NCBI RefSeq assembly: GCF_000723465.1
Contig: NZ_HF545616.1
Coordinates: forward strand, 2,046,001 to 2,110,000
Length of the DNA stretch: 64,000 bases
Direction of reading: 5' to 3'
DNA from: Ruminococcus bicirculans (ex Wegman et al. 2014)
GTDB taxonomy: Bacteria > Bacillota > Clostridia > Oscillospirales > Ruminococcaceae
Shown: one piece after another, positions 7,801-15,362 of the stretch
Numbering within the stretch: the first letter of the stretch is position 1
Layout of the letters: the number at the start of each line of letters is the position of its first letter
Position numbers and translations under genes: made by a program
The notes under the pieces: model-generated
Database searches by the model: none
What the model was told of the DNA's origin: nothing
What the model saw: the letters and a program-made list of their open reading frames with translations, nothing else

Positions 7801-8589
7801 TCACGCCCTTTCCTCAATTTCTGTTGCAAGTTCCTTGTACTGTGCTGACACCCTGTTACGCTGTGCCGAACTCAGCACCACAGCTTTTTCTTTCATCGGT
7901 GACTCAGCTACAGCCGACATTTGCTCTATGTATGTTTTGAATACCAACTCACCGTAGGTATTGTCGATCATTTCTTTTGTATTTTTGCAGATATTAGTTC
8001 TGCTATACATCGTAGTCACTATTCCAAGAATGCTAAGGCTGTCATTCAGTTCTTCCTGAATTTCCTTTACCTGAAGTATCAAATTTGGCAAAGCGCCAAA
8101 AGACATAGGCGAAGCCTGACAAGGAATAAGCACATGGTCTGCGGCAGTCAGAGCATTGTCAAGCATGACATTAAGACTTGCAAGACAATCGATTATAACG
8201 TAGTCATATTTCTCTATGATTTCCTTGCCCTTTGCAAACGCTCTTTTCAGCACTGTTTCCTTAGACCTTACCGAAATGAGGTCTTTCTCAAGCTTGTTCA
8301 TGGCGTTAAGCTCTGAGGGAATGAAGTCAATTTTGTTGACTTCATTGTGTACGATATACTCAGAGATATTGCAATCACGCTTGTTGATGACGTTATACAT
8401 CAGCCCTGCAATATTCTTTTCAGCCGCATAACAGCCAAAGAACTGTGACAGTGACTCCTGCGGGTCAAAGTCGATAAGCAGGACCTTGCGTCCCCTGATA
8501 GCAAGTGCAACACCTGTGTTAATGGCTGTGGTAGTCTTTGCGACTCCACCCTTCTGATTAGCTACTGCGATAATTTTTGTGTTCTTCAT
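7801..8589 (-). CDS. parA: ParA-family partition ATPase
   Basis: A 262-residue Soj/ParA-like ATPase from ATG at 8589 (MKNTKIIAVANQKGG). The deviant Walker A motif is QKGGVAKTTT (residues 11-20), followed by LLIDFDPQESLSQFFG and a Walker B-like YDYVIIDCLASLNVMLDNAL. It lacks the N-terminal HTH of plasmid type Ia ParA, so it is of the shorter chromosomal or type Ib style. AAAGGACG precedes the start; a TTG-initiated longer frame to 8625 exists but is less likely. It ends 4 bases before parB. Its leader carries an unusual folded RNA (8613-8699), and its first codons repeat a segment complementary to the loop of that RNA. Confidence 0.92.
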   Translation of the reverse strand: MKNTKIIAVANQKGGVAKTTTAINTGVALAIRGRKVLLIDFDPQESLSQFFGCYAAEKNIAGLMYNVINKRDCNISEYIVHNEVNKIDFIPSELNAMNKLEKDLISVRSKETVLKRAFAKGKEIIEKYDYVIIDCLASLNVMLDNALTAADHVLIPCQASPMSFGALPNLILQVKEIQEELNDSLSILGIVTTMYSRTNICKNTKEMIDNTYGELVFKTYIEQMSAVAESPMKEKAVVLSSAQRNRVSAQYKELATEIEERA

Positions 8590-8612
8590 GAAACATCGTC
8601 CTTTCAGATATC

Positions 8613-8699
8613 TTGTGTTCTTCAATAATCTAAAAAAGCATAGAAAAGGCAGATGAAGAACACTAAACCTGCCTGTCAGGGAGCTACCCTGTTCTATGC
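8613..8699 (-). ncRNA. Candidate three-way-junction leader RNA of parAB
   Basis: On the minus strand the outer stem GCATAGAA (8692-8699) pairs with TTCTATGC (8638-8645). It encloses hairpin CAGGG/CCCTG (8677-8691) and hairpin AGGCAG/CTGCCT (8647-8674). The outer stem is followed by six T residues (8632-8637), so the whole can act as an intrinsic terminator. The loop of the second hairpin reads GTGTTCTTCAT and is perfectly complementary to the first 11 bases of parA (ATGAAGAACAC, 8579-8589), and over 10 bases to a second copy at 8615-8624. This suggests control of parA transcription or translation by loop pairing. Seen in sequence; the regulatory role is inference. Confidence 0.5.
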
Positions 8700-8868
8700 C
8701 ATGATGATGAAAACATCATCAAAATCATCACCGACAAGCTGTTAGTGACAATTTTCATGTTGCTTTTTTCATCGATCCGCTACTTATATACTTAAAATAC
8801 TTTAATTACTTATATATACTTAGGGAGGTCGCAAATGGCGTATCTACGCTGTTTCAAGCGTTTAAAAA
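8700..8868. other. AT-rich stretch beside the iterons, probable unwinding region
   Basis: The region between the parA leader and the iterons holds a small hairpin (GATGATG/CATCATC, 8703-8718) and, at about 8780-8822, a very AT-rich run with repeated TACTTATATA-like units. In iteron replicons an AT-rich element next to the iterons is where strands open. No DnaA box of good quality was seen here. Confidence 0.45.
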
Positions 8869-9186
8869 CCACTTTTTCCTAACGTAGCGACCACTTTTTC
8901 CTAACCAAAAGCCACCTTTTCCTAACGAAAAACCACCTTTTCCTAACCAATCGACCACTTTTCCCTAACTTTCAACACACTTTCATGTTTTAGAGCCACT
9001 TTTTCCTAACTTTCAACAATTCAGAGCAGAAAAACCTGATTTTTGTCTGCGTAAAGACCACTTTCCCCTAACGAAAAGCCACCTTTTCCTAACCAATCGA
9101 CCACTTTTCCCTAACTTTCAACACACCTTCATGTTTTAGAACCACTTTTTCCTAACTTTAAAAACCACCTCGTTAGGAAAAGGTGG
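8869..9186. repeat. Iteron array: replication origin of the Rep_3 replicon
   Basis: Ten direct copies of a 15-base unit CCAC[C/T]TTT[T/C]CCTAAC (allowing one further C/T change) start at 8869, 8891, 8912, 8933, 8955, 8996, 9058, 9079, 9101 and 9142. Many neighbouring copies are spaced 21-22 bases, i.e. two helical turns. A block of ~85 bases (about 8909-8995) is repeated at 9076-9140. An eleventh, inverted copy (9172-9186) lies within the terminator of the rep gene. Direct iterons beside a Rep_3 initiator are the classic binding sites for initiation and copy-number control. Confidence 0.85.
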
Positions 9187-9191
9187 TTTTT
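9160..9191 (-). terminator. Terminator of the rep gene containing an inverted iteron
   Basis: Stem AAAAACCACCT/AGGTGGTTTTT with loop CGTTAGGAAA; on the minus strand the stem ends in a T run. The loop and 3' arm include an inverted iteron, so the Rep protein could bind its own terminator. The last codon of rep overlaps the stem. Confidence 0.65.
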
Positions 9192-10002
9192 AAATCGGGG
9201 CGTCAGGTTCATCCCAACTTTCATTCCATTCTATGCTTGTTTTGATGATATTATAGTAATCATCACACGGCAGAAAACATTCGCTTCTGCCGAGAAGAAT
9301 GAAAGAAACGCCCTCAACTGCTCTGCCGTTCTTGTTATACTTGGCTGTCAACGTGAACTCTGATGTATCAGAGTTGTTTATTTCAAAAATCGCTTTGCCA
9401 ATGCACTTCTCCTTGAATTGGCTGAATTTTAAAAGCTTATCCTCACAGCCCATAAGCTGTCTGAGCTGTTCAATAGAGTACTCAAACTTGTGCCTATTTC
9501 TTGAAAAGAAACTTGCCTTGAAGTCGGAGAGCAAAATCTCATAGAGCCTGATAGCATATACAGATTTGAAATTCAGGATACTGCCTATCTCGTATTGCGT
9601 ATAAAAGCCTTTTTGTTGCAAAACAAAAGGCTTAACATCATCGTTAAGCCTGATAGTAAGTATTCCATTGTTGCATGAGCAGGAAGAAATGAGGTTGATT
9701 TTTAGCCAACTTTCACGATTTCCAATACCACCCGTATTGATTTTAATGAACGCTTGCATAAGCTTATCCGTAAGCTCATTAATATCACCATACATGGACT
9801 TAGGTTTCATTCCAAGATACTTCGCAAGGTCCGTTATCTTACAAGTATATGTTTCCAGACCCTTGTCTGAGGGCTTTATCTGCGAAATGAGCAAGCGAAA
9901 AATCTTATGCTGCCACAGTGTCAACACATCCTGCTTGCCCTTGACCATGCTGTTTGACATGACTATTTTGAAGTCCTTATTCAAAACCAACGCATTGCCC
10001 AT
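9190..10002 (-). CDS. Rep_3-type plasmid replication initiator
   Basis: A 270-residue protein. The N-terminal winged-helix region contains LTLWQHKIFRLLISQIKPSD (about 26-45), a hallmark of initiator proteins of the Rep_3 (RepB/RepA) superfamily; the second winged helix follows at about 130-230 (SVYAIRLYEILLSDFK, then YSIEQLRQLMGCEDKL). It should bind the iterons lying immediately downstream and start replication. ATG at 10002 has GGGGGAG in front. It is transcribed toward the iterons and parA. It sits only 48 bases from the tRNA-like attachment site at 10050, marking the edge of the inserted element. Confidence 0.88.
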   Translation of the reverse strand: MGNALVLNKDFKIVMSNSMVKGKQDVLTLWQHKIFRLLISQIKPSDKGLETYTCKITDLAKYLGMKPKSMYGDINELTDKLMQAFIKINTGGIGNRESWLKINLISSCSCNNGILTIRLNDDVKPFVLQQKGFYTQYEIGSILNFKSVYAIRLYEILLSDFKASFFSRNRHKFEYSIEQLRQLMGCEDKLLKFSQFKEKCIGKAIFEINNSDTSEFTLTAKYNKNGRAVEGVSFILLGRSECFLPCDDYYNIIKTSIEWNESWDEPDAPI

Positions 10003-10049
10003 GATTTTCTCCCCCTTTTTTGCCGATTATTTCCTCAAAAAACTTGAGT

Positions 10050-10073
10050 GTTCAAGTCCCGTTTGCCGCACCA
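10050..10073 (+). other. Probable attR: 3' end of a tRNA gene (likely tRNA-Leu)
   Basis: Reads GTTCAAGTCCCG then TTTGCCGCACCA: T-loop TTCAAGT, 3' side of the T-stem, 3' acceptor strand TTGCCGC, discriminator A and encoded CCA. The sequence to the left (CTCAAAAAACTTGAGT) cannot form the rest of a tRNA, so this is only the 3' fragment. Discriminator A and the similarity to clostridial tRNA-Leu ends favour Leu. Tyrosine integrases use such ends; the intact tRNA should lie at the other end of the element, left of the window. A terminator follows, as after a real tRNA gene. Confidence 0.75.
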
Positions 10074-10083
10074 AGTTAGAAAG

Positions 10084-10122
10084 CTTGCAAATCCTTTATT
10101 TATGAGGGTTTGCGAGTTTTTT
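10084..10122 (+). terminator. Terminator downstream of the tRNA 3' fragment
   Basis: Stem CTTGCAAATCC/GGGTTTGCGAG followed by six T residues on the plus strand. Its place just after the CCA end suggests it is the original terminator of the target tRNA gene, left on the chromosomal side of the junction. Confidence 0.65.
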
Positions 10123-10132
10123 GTTTTACAAT

Positions 10133-10174
10133 AAAAACAGCTTCCGAACAGCCGCTGACAACTGCTCGGAAGCT
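10133..10174 (-). terminator. Terminator of the oppB-to-MATE operon
   Basis: Stem AGCTTCCGAACAG/CTGCTCGGAAGCT (one G-U pair) followed on the minus strand by TTTTTAT. It ends the leftward operon 14 bases after the MATE stop codon. Confidence 0.75.
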
Positions 10175-10187
10175 AATGCTTTACCTA

Positions 10188-11567
10188 TCATATATCGCTT
10201 ATCCCTGCACTATCTTTCTTCTTGCACATGATCCTATACCCCACTCTCCCGTAAATAAAACTCAGAACCCAGCCTGCCGGCATTGACAGCCATACTGCCG
10301 ATACGCCTATGACCGATACCAGAGCGTAGGTGAAAATAATTCGGAACGTGAGATTTATTATGCTTCCGGATAAAAACAGCTTCAAACACCCAAGCCCCCT
10401 TAACATTCCGTTGAAGCTTGAATTTATTCCCATTATTATATAACAAAACGCAAGGTCTGTCATGTAGCCCATGCCTGTTTCTATAGCGGAAGCTGAAGAG
10501 CTTGACAAGTCCATAAAAAAGCCCAAAAATCGCCGTCTGAGAAGCATTATCACTGCAAATTCTATCACCGCTATGCCTGCGCATAACAGCACGCTCGCCT
10601 TGTAGCCCTCTCTGATACGCTCTTTTTTGCCTGCCCCAAGATTTTGTGCTGTGTAGGTGGATACCGCATTTCCACAAGCTATGAACGGCATTATCGCAAA
10701 GGAGTCTATCTTTGAAGCCGCCGTGTACCCTGCAAGCACGTCCGAGCCAAAGGGATTGACAGCAGACTGCACTATTAACATTCCCACCGACACCACTGAC
10801 TGCTGTATCACCGATACTGCCGCATAGGACGACATCTCTTTTAACACTGCCCCCGAAAAGAAGCTGAACTCTGCTCTTTCATGGTCTTTTATGTATACCT
10901 TGTCAGTAAGAAGCAGAAACGATATCACTGCCGATACTCCCTGAGCAATGAAAGTCGCCCATGCCGCACCTGATACGCCCATGGAAAATCCCCCTACAAA
11001 CATAAGGTCAAGCCCTATGTTCAGCAAAGAGGACATCACAAGCAGATGAAAAGGCGTCTTTGAGTTGCCAAGGGCACTAAATACCGACGCTTGCACGTTG
11101 TAAAGAAACATAAACGGCATACCTAAGGAATATATCCGCAGATAGTCAGCAGCGTCATTTATGATATTCTGCGGCGTTTTCAGAAGTCTTAAAAGCGGCA
11201 TACTAAGCACCACACCAAGCACCGCTATCAACGCTGCGACCATAAGTGAAAATATCAGCACAGTGGAAATGCCCGTCTTGACCTTTGACTTGTTCCCGGC
11301 ACCGCAGTATTTCGCTATAAGCACCGATGTTCCTATGCCCGTACCAGTTGCAACGGCTATCATGACCATTGTCACTGCAAAGGAAACTCCCACCGCCGCA
11401 AGAGCTTCGTCACCATTTATCTTGCCCACTATTATGGTGTCCATGGTGTTGTAAAGCTGCTGAAAAAGATTCGCAAGTATAAGAGGCTGTGCAAATCGGA
11501 ATATTATTTTCTTAGGGTCGCCCTCTGTCATTATTACATTTTCCGGCTTATTTTTCAAATTCTTCAC
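10188..11567 (-). CDS. MATE family efflux transporter
   Basis: A 459-residue membrane protein with about 12 helices in two halves. It begins with the MATE pattern IIFRFAQPLILANLFQQLYNTMDTIIVGK near residues 20-48, and ALAAVGVS follows. MATE proteins export cationic compounds using Na+ or H+. The frame opens with GTG at 11567, inside the end of the adenine deaminase gene; ATG at 11531 (MTEGDPKK) is an alternative start and matches where many homologues begin. It is last in the operon after a MerR regulator, ureohydrolase and adenine deaminase, so export of a cationic product such as a polyamine is possible but unproven. Confidence 0.85.
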   Translation of the reverse strand: MKNLKNKPENVIMTEGDPKKIIFRFAQPLILANLFQQLYNTMDTIIVGKINGDEALAAVGVSFAVTMVMIAVATGTGIGTSVLIAKYCGAGNKSKVKTGISTVLIFSLMVAALIAVLGVVLSMPLLRLLKTPQNIINDAADYLRIYSLGMPFMFLYNVQASVFSALGNSKTPFHLLVMSSLLNIGLDLMFVGGFSMGVSGAAWATFIAQGVSAVISFLLLTDKVYIKDHERAEFSFFSGAVLKEMSSYAAVSVIQQSVVSVGMLIVQSAVNPFGSDVLAGYTAASKIDSFAIMPFIACGNAVSTYTAQNLGAGKKERIREGYKASVLLCAGIAVIEFAVIMLLRRRFLGFFMDLSSSSASAIETGMGYMTDLAFCYIIMGINSSFNGMLRGLGCLKLFLSGSIINLTFRIIFTYALVSVIGVSAVWLSMPAGWVLSFIYGRVGYRIMCKKKDSAGISDI

Positions 11568-13302
11568 CGCCTGTGAATGTGGGTATGTATCTTTGCTGGT
11601 TTACGTCAAAAAGCCCTTTTTCCGTCAGCCCCACCTCTGGGATAGTCTGACACAGCGACACTGTGAGCACCACCGTCATACGCTGTATGTTTCCCCCTGT
11701 GAGGGCAAGGGCTTCTCTGAAAGCTTTCTGTGCCTTTATCTCGCCTGTGATGTTTTCACCGCTTAGTATGCCTGCCACAGGAAGGGAGTAAAGCCCTGCC
11801 ACCTTGCCGTCAATAGCTATAGCCGCACCGCCGCCGTTCGCTTCAACAGCTTTCACAGCGCAAAGCATATCCTCAGGGTCAACGCCCGATACAACGACAT
11901 TATTGCTCTCCTGAGCAAAGCTTGCGGCAACAGCTCCCCTTTTAATGCCAAGACCTTTTATAAAGCCACTGCCTATCTCACCACTCCTGCCGAAACGCTC
12001 CACAACGAATATGGGCAGAATATCGGCTTTTGTATCACCGCATACAATGCCGTTGCTGACTTCAAGCCTGCCTTTTACAAGCCTTGTGACTATGCCACCC
12101 TCGGGCATTTCAATTGCATTTGCAGTAACATAGCCCCTCTCAAAGCCTGCTTTTATCTCAAAAGAATGGCTGTCAAGCCCTCTGGGCAATATCACAGTGT
12201 TTTTAAGCTCAGGATAGCAAGTTATGTCAAACTCATGCCTGCAAAGAAACTCGCCGTTTTCAGCCACAAGCCTGCCCTGGTGATAGACCTTTTTCACTGT
12301 CATATTTTCAAGGCTATCCATAAGCAGAAAATTCGCCTTTCTTGAGGGAGCGACCGAGCCTATGATATCGTCAACACCATAGTGCCTTGCGACGTTGAGA
12401 GTAGCCATTTTTATTGCTGACACAGGGGAAATACCGCATTTCACTGCAATGCGCAGAGCATTATCTATACAGCCGTTTTCCTTTATATCCTCCGCAGACT
12501 TGTCATCAGTGCAGAATATTATATCGTCCGTAGGGATATGATTTTTTACTATCCCCTCGCAAAGAGTGCGGCAGTTCGGCTCTATAGTTCCCTCTCTTAC
12601 CAACACCGCCATTCCGCAGGCCAGCCGCTGCTCAAGGTCGCTTATGCTTTCGCACTCATGGTCGTCACAAAGCCCGGCGCAAGCCGCCTGCTGAACGTCA
12701 CGAAATCCCATTGACGGACAGTGACCATTCACCTTTACACCTGCCCTTTTTGCCGCACCGAGAAGCTTTATTATCTCCTCATTCCCGACCACAGCACCGC
12801 TTATCTCACCCACAGTTTTCGCCCTGCACTCTTTGATAACATTGGTGATATCATCTTGCGTTTTCAGGGTGGAAAGATACTGCGAAGAAAGCTGCAAAAA
12901 GCTTTCTATGGGCATTTCTCCAAGCATTTCGCATATAGCTTTTATGCCCTTAAGACCAAGAGTATTGGACATCTGCATAGGGTCAAAGAATACACAGCCC
13001 GTTCCGTGCGGCACTGCGCCCTCGCAGTATGCAAAAGGCGTGAGCTTTGAGGACTCTATGTGCATATGAGCGTCGATAAAAGAAGGCGCAAGATACATCC
13101 CTCTGCAATCAATAAACTCTGTTGCTCCAGGCTCAAAGTCAGGGCAAACTGCGGCGATAATGCCGTTTTTTATCCCCACCGAGCCGCTGTCTATTATCCG
13201 TTCTCTGTAAACGTCAACTATTCTTGCGTTGTAAAAATAAATATCAAAAGGCAGCTTACCCTTAGCCGCCAGTATAAGTTCCTTTAGCTGCCGATCATTC
13301 AT
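11548..13302 (-). CDS. ade: Adenine deaminase
   Basis: A 584-residue amidohydrolase of the bacterial Ade type, converting adenine to hypoxanthine and ammonia. The metal motif DAHMHIESS is at 77-85, the central segment has VNGHCPSMGF and DDHECES, and the C-terminal Ade-specific half has MTVVLTVSLCQTIPEVGLT. Length equals the family norm (~570-600). It lies 28 bases after the ureohydrolase gene and overlaps the MATE gene, so it is part of the nitrogen-salvage operon, supplying ammonia and a salvageable purine. Confidence 0.93.
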   Translation of the reverse strand: MNDRQLKELILAAKGKLPFDIYFYNARIVDVYRERIIDSGSVGIKNGIIAAVCPDFEPGATEFIDCRGMYLAPSFIDAHMHIESSKLTPFAYCEGAVPHGTGCVFFDPMQMSNTLGLKGIKAICEMLGEMPIESFLQLSSQYLSTLKTQDDITNVIKECRAKTVGEISGAVVGNEEIIKLLGAAKRAGVKVNGHCPSMGFRDVQQAACAGLCDDHECESISDLEQRLACGMAVLVREGTIEPNCRTLCEGIVKNHIPTDDIIFCTDDKSAEDIKENGCIDNALRIAVKCGISPVSAIKMATLNVARHYGVDDIIGSVAPSRKANFLLMDSLENMTVKKVYHQGRLVAENGEFLCRHEFDITCYPELKNTVILPRGLDSHSFEIKAGFERGYVTANAIEMPEGGIVTRLVKGRLEVSNGIVCGDTKADILPIFVVERFGRSGEIGSGFIKGLGIKRGAVAASFAQESNNVVVSGVDPEDMLCAVKAVEANGGGAAIAIDGKVAGLYSLPVAGILSGENITGEIKAQKAFREALALTGGNIQRMTVVLTVSLCQTIPEVGLTEKGLFDVNQQRYIPTFTGGEEFEK

Positions 13303-13330
13303 AAGCTGCCTCTTTCAGATACAAATATTA

Positions 13331-14428
13331 TCAGTGTTTATATAGCGACTTGTTCAGCGCAAGATTGCAAAGCACATTGATTATACATCTTGACGCCGCA
13401 AGTGAAGTTATCTCGCTCACATCAAACGGAGGAGATACCTCCACAACGTCCATTCCACAGATACCGGGAGCTGTCACGAGCTTGAGAAGCCTTAAAAGCT
13501 CTCTCGGGAGCATACCGCCAAAATCAGGTGTGCCAGTACCCGGGCAGAAAGCAGCTTCCAGAACGTCTATATCAAGGCTCACATACACTGCCTTACAGCC
13601 CTTCCATGCGATATCGAGGGCAAGCTCTGCCACCTTGTCGATACCATACTTGTCTATATCCTCCATTGAGATCGCAGTACAGCCGCTGTCACGGGTGAAT
13701 TTTGACCATGACTTGCAGCAGTTTCCGCCTATGCCTATCTGCACAAGATTTTTTGCGCTGAGGTTAGGCAGGTGAGTGGAATGATACCATTCTGTGCCGT
13801 GCATTTTTTCGTCCATTTGGATAGCGTCGCAATCGCTGTGGCGGTCGATATGGATAACGCCGATATTGCCGTCGATATACTTTGAAATGCCCCTGAGCGT
13901 AGGGAAAGTGGTAGAGTGGTCGCCCCCAAGAACGATAGGCGTTACCCCCTGAGAGAATATATAGCCTATGCCCTTTGTTATCTGGTCGAAAGTCTTTTCG
14001 GCATTTGCAGGAAGTGTGTAGATATCTCCTGCGTCGCAAAGCTTTATGTTTTCGTATAGGTCAACGCCATAGTCAGGGTTGAAAGGGGATATCTGCGAAG
14101 AAGCGTGTCTTATGCCGGCAGGGCCAAGTCTTGTGCCTGAGCGGTTTGACGCACCGCTGTCATATGGGATACCCACCACTGCAACGTCATATTCCGACAC
14201 CTTATGGATATCCTCGCAGAAAGGGCTTCTGAGAAAAGTTTCGTGGCTTGTGTATGTAGGGCCGAGATTTGTTCTTGCAAAACAGCTCATGCCCTCGCTT
14301 TTAATGCTGTCCGCAGGCTCTAATCCAAGCTCAACGGCTCTCTTTGCCATTGTAGGAAATCTTGTGTTGCCAAATTCATCAAATCTTGCCGCCGTTTTCA
14401 TGGCGTGCAGTTCATTTCTGTCTATCAT
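13331..14428 (-). CDS. Agmatinase-family ureohydrolase with N-terminal extension
   Basis: A 365-residue Mn/Ni-type ureohydrolase releasing urea from a guanidino compound. Metal motifs: GGDHST (168-173), HIDRHSDCD (193-201; D, H and D kept, but R replaces the usual A/S) and SLDIDVLEAAF (284-294; both metal Asp kept, the following D-P replaced by E-A), then PGTGTP. It has about 70 residues before the usual start, longer than classic SpeB (~306). Agmatine, guanidinobutyrate, arginine derivatives or free guanidine are all possible substrates; length and altered motifs argue against assuming agmatine. It follows a MerR-type regulator by 2 bases and precedes ade. Confidence 0.82.
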   Translation of the reverse strand: MIDRNELHAMKTAARFDEFGNTRFPTMAKRAVELGLEPADSIKSEGMSCFARTNLGPTYTSHETFLRSPFCEDIHKVSEYDVAVVGIPYDSGASNRSGTRLGPAGIRHASSQISPFNPDYGVDLYENIKLCDAGDIYTLPANAEKTFDQITKGIGYIFSQGVTPIVLGGDHSTTFPTLRGISKYIDGNIGVIHIDRHSDCDAIQMDEKMHGTEWYHSTHLPNLSAKNLVQIGIGGNCCKSWSKFTRDSGCTAISMEDIDKYGIDKVAELALDIAWKGCKAVYVSLDIDVLEAAFCPGTGTPDFGGMLPRELLRLLKLVTAPGICGMDVVEVSPPFDVSEITSLAASRCIINVLCNLALNKSLYKH

Positions 14429-14430
14429 GA

Positions 14431-15330
14431 TTATTTCTCCCTGCTTTCTTTTATAAGCGGAAACTGAAGCTCCGCTATAGTTTCATCACTGTTGTCCGTA
14501 AGTGTTATGTCTATACGGTATATCATCACTCCGACGCTTCCAAGGGTGTAGCCATGCTCCTGTGCAAGACAGCGCATTTTCATTATAAGCTCACCGAAAT
14601 AGCTGTAGCAATTCCTGTGAAAAGCGCAAACGTATTTTCCTCCTGCCACTGTTGTGAAGCTTTCCTTGTCAGCCTGATCTGCCGAGCAGAACACCATAGG
14701 GCAGACCTCGGAGTCCATATCGTCAGGGTCAACTGAGTTTTTTATGGTCATTGCCACCTTATCAGTGGCAAGCACAGGTGAAGTTCCGCCTATAGCCTCC
14801 TCAAGCTTCATAAACTCTATACCAGTGAGATTCGTTCTGAACTTATTGCTCTCCCCTTTGAGGGCATATCGTTCAGGAAGCTCCTTTATAACAGGGTCAT
14901 CAAGCTTGAAATCTGTGTTGTTAAGTTCTCTGATAAATTTAAGCTTTTCTTTCAGCACACGGCTTATTTCAAGCTTATCCGCTATCTCCTGCTGTAAAAG
15001 CTCATAACGCTGTCTGAGAACACGCTCGGACTTTTCAAGGTTTCTGTCGCTGAAATAGTCCTCTATTTCTTTCAGTGATAAGTTCAGCCTGCGAAGCTCT
15101 TTTATAGTGCCAAGCTTTTCACACTGCTGTGCCGAATAAAACCTCCGCCCTGTGAGCTTGTCAACATAGTCAGGTCTTAAAAGCCCTATCTTATCGTAAT
15201 ATCTAAGCCGTTCGGTAGGTATGTTTCGATACTTTGCTATCTCGGTTATGCTCAGAAGCTTTTCCCCATTCGGGACAAGCTGTCCGTTTTCGTCTGTATA
15301 AAACACAGTGTATTTCATATCATCAGTCAT
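14431..15330 (-). CDS. MerR-family regulator with effector-binding domain
   Basis: A 299-residue regulator. The winged HTH is at about 26-95 (LSITEIAKYRNIPTERLRYY, then IGLLRPDYVD and TGRRFYSAQQ), followed by a long dimerisation helix (~100-150) and a C-terminal GyrI-like/BmrR-type ligand domain of ~140 residues, the type that binds organic cations. ATG at 15330 is preceded by GGGGGAC. It lies between the Amt-PII gene and the ureohydrolase in one operon that ends with a MATE exporter, so it probably senses a cationic metabolite and controls these genes; the target is inferred from position only. Confidence 0.85.
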   Translation of the reverse strand: MTDDMKYTVFYTDENGQLVPNGEKLLSITEIAKYRNIPTERLRYYDKIGLLRPDYVDKLTGRRFYSAQQCEKLGTIKELRRLNLSLKEIEDYFSDRNLEKSERVLRQRYELLQQEIADKLEISRVLKEKLKFIRELNNTDFKLDDPVIKELPERYALKGESNKFRTNLTGIEFMKLEEAIGGTSPVLATDKVAMTIKNSVDPDDMDSEVCPMVFCSADQADKESFTTVAGGKYVCAFHRNCYSYFGELIMKMRCLAQEHGYTLGSVGVMIYRIDITLTDNSDETIAELQFPLIKESREK

Positions 15331-15362
15331 ATCTTGTCCCCCATTCCAATTATTATGGCAGC

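Noticed and set aside
8869-9186. Regularly repeated 15-mers as a CRISPR array
   Set aside because: Units are short, spacing is irregular and mostly 21-22 bases with conserved spacers, and no cas gene is near; they flank a Rep_3 initiator, so iterons fit better.
10030-10075. A complete tRNA gene
   Set aside because: Only the T-loop, 3' T-stem strand and acceptor end are present; the left flank cannot form anticodon or D arms.
10234-10677. Second minus-strand frame inside the MATE gene
   Set aside because: It is a shifted reading of the transporter gene with unlikely residue composition and no start signal.
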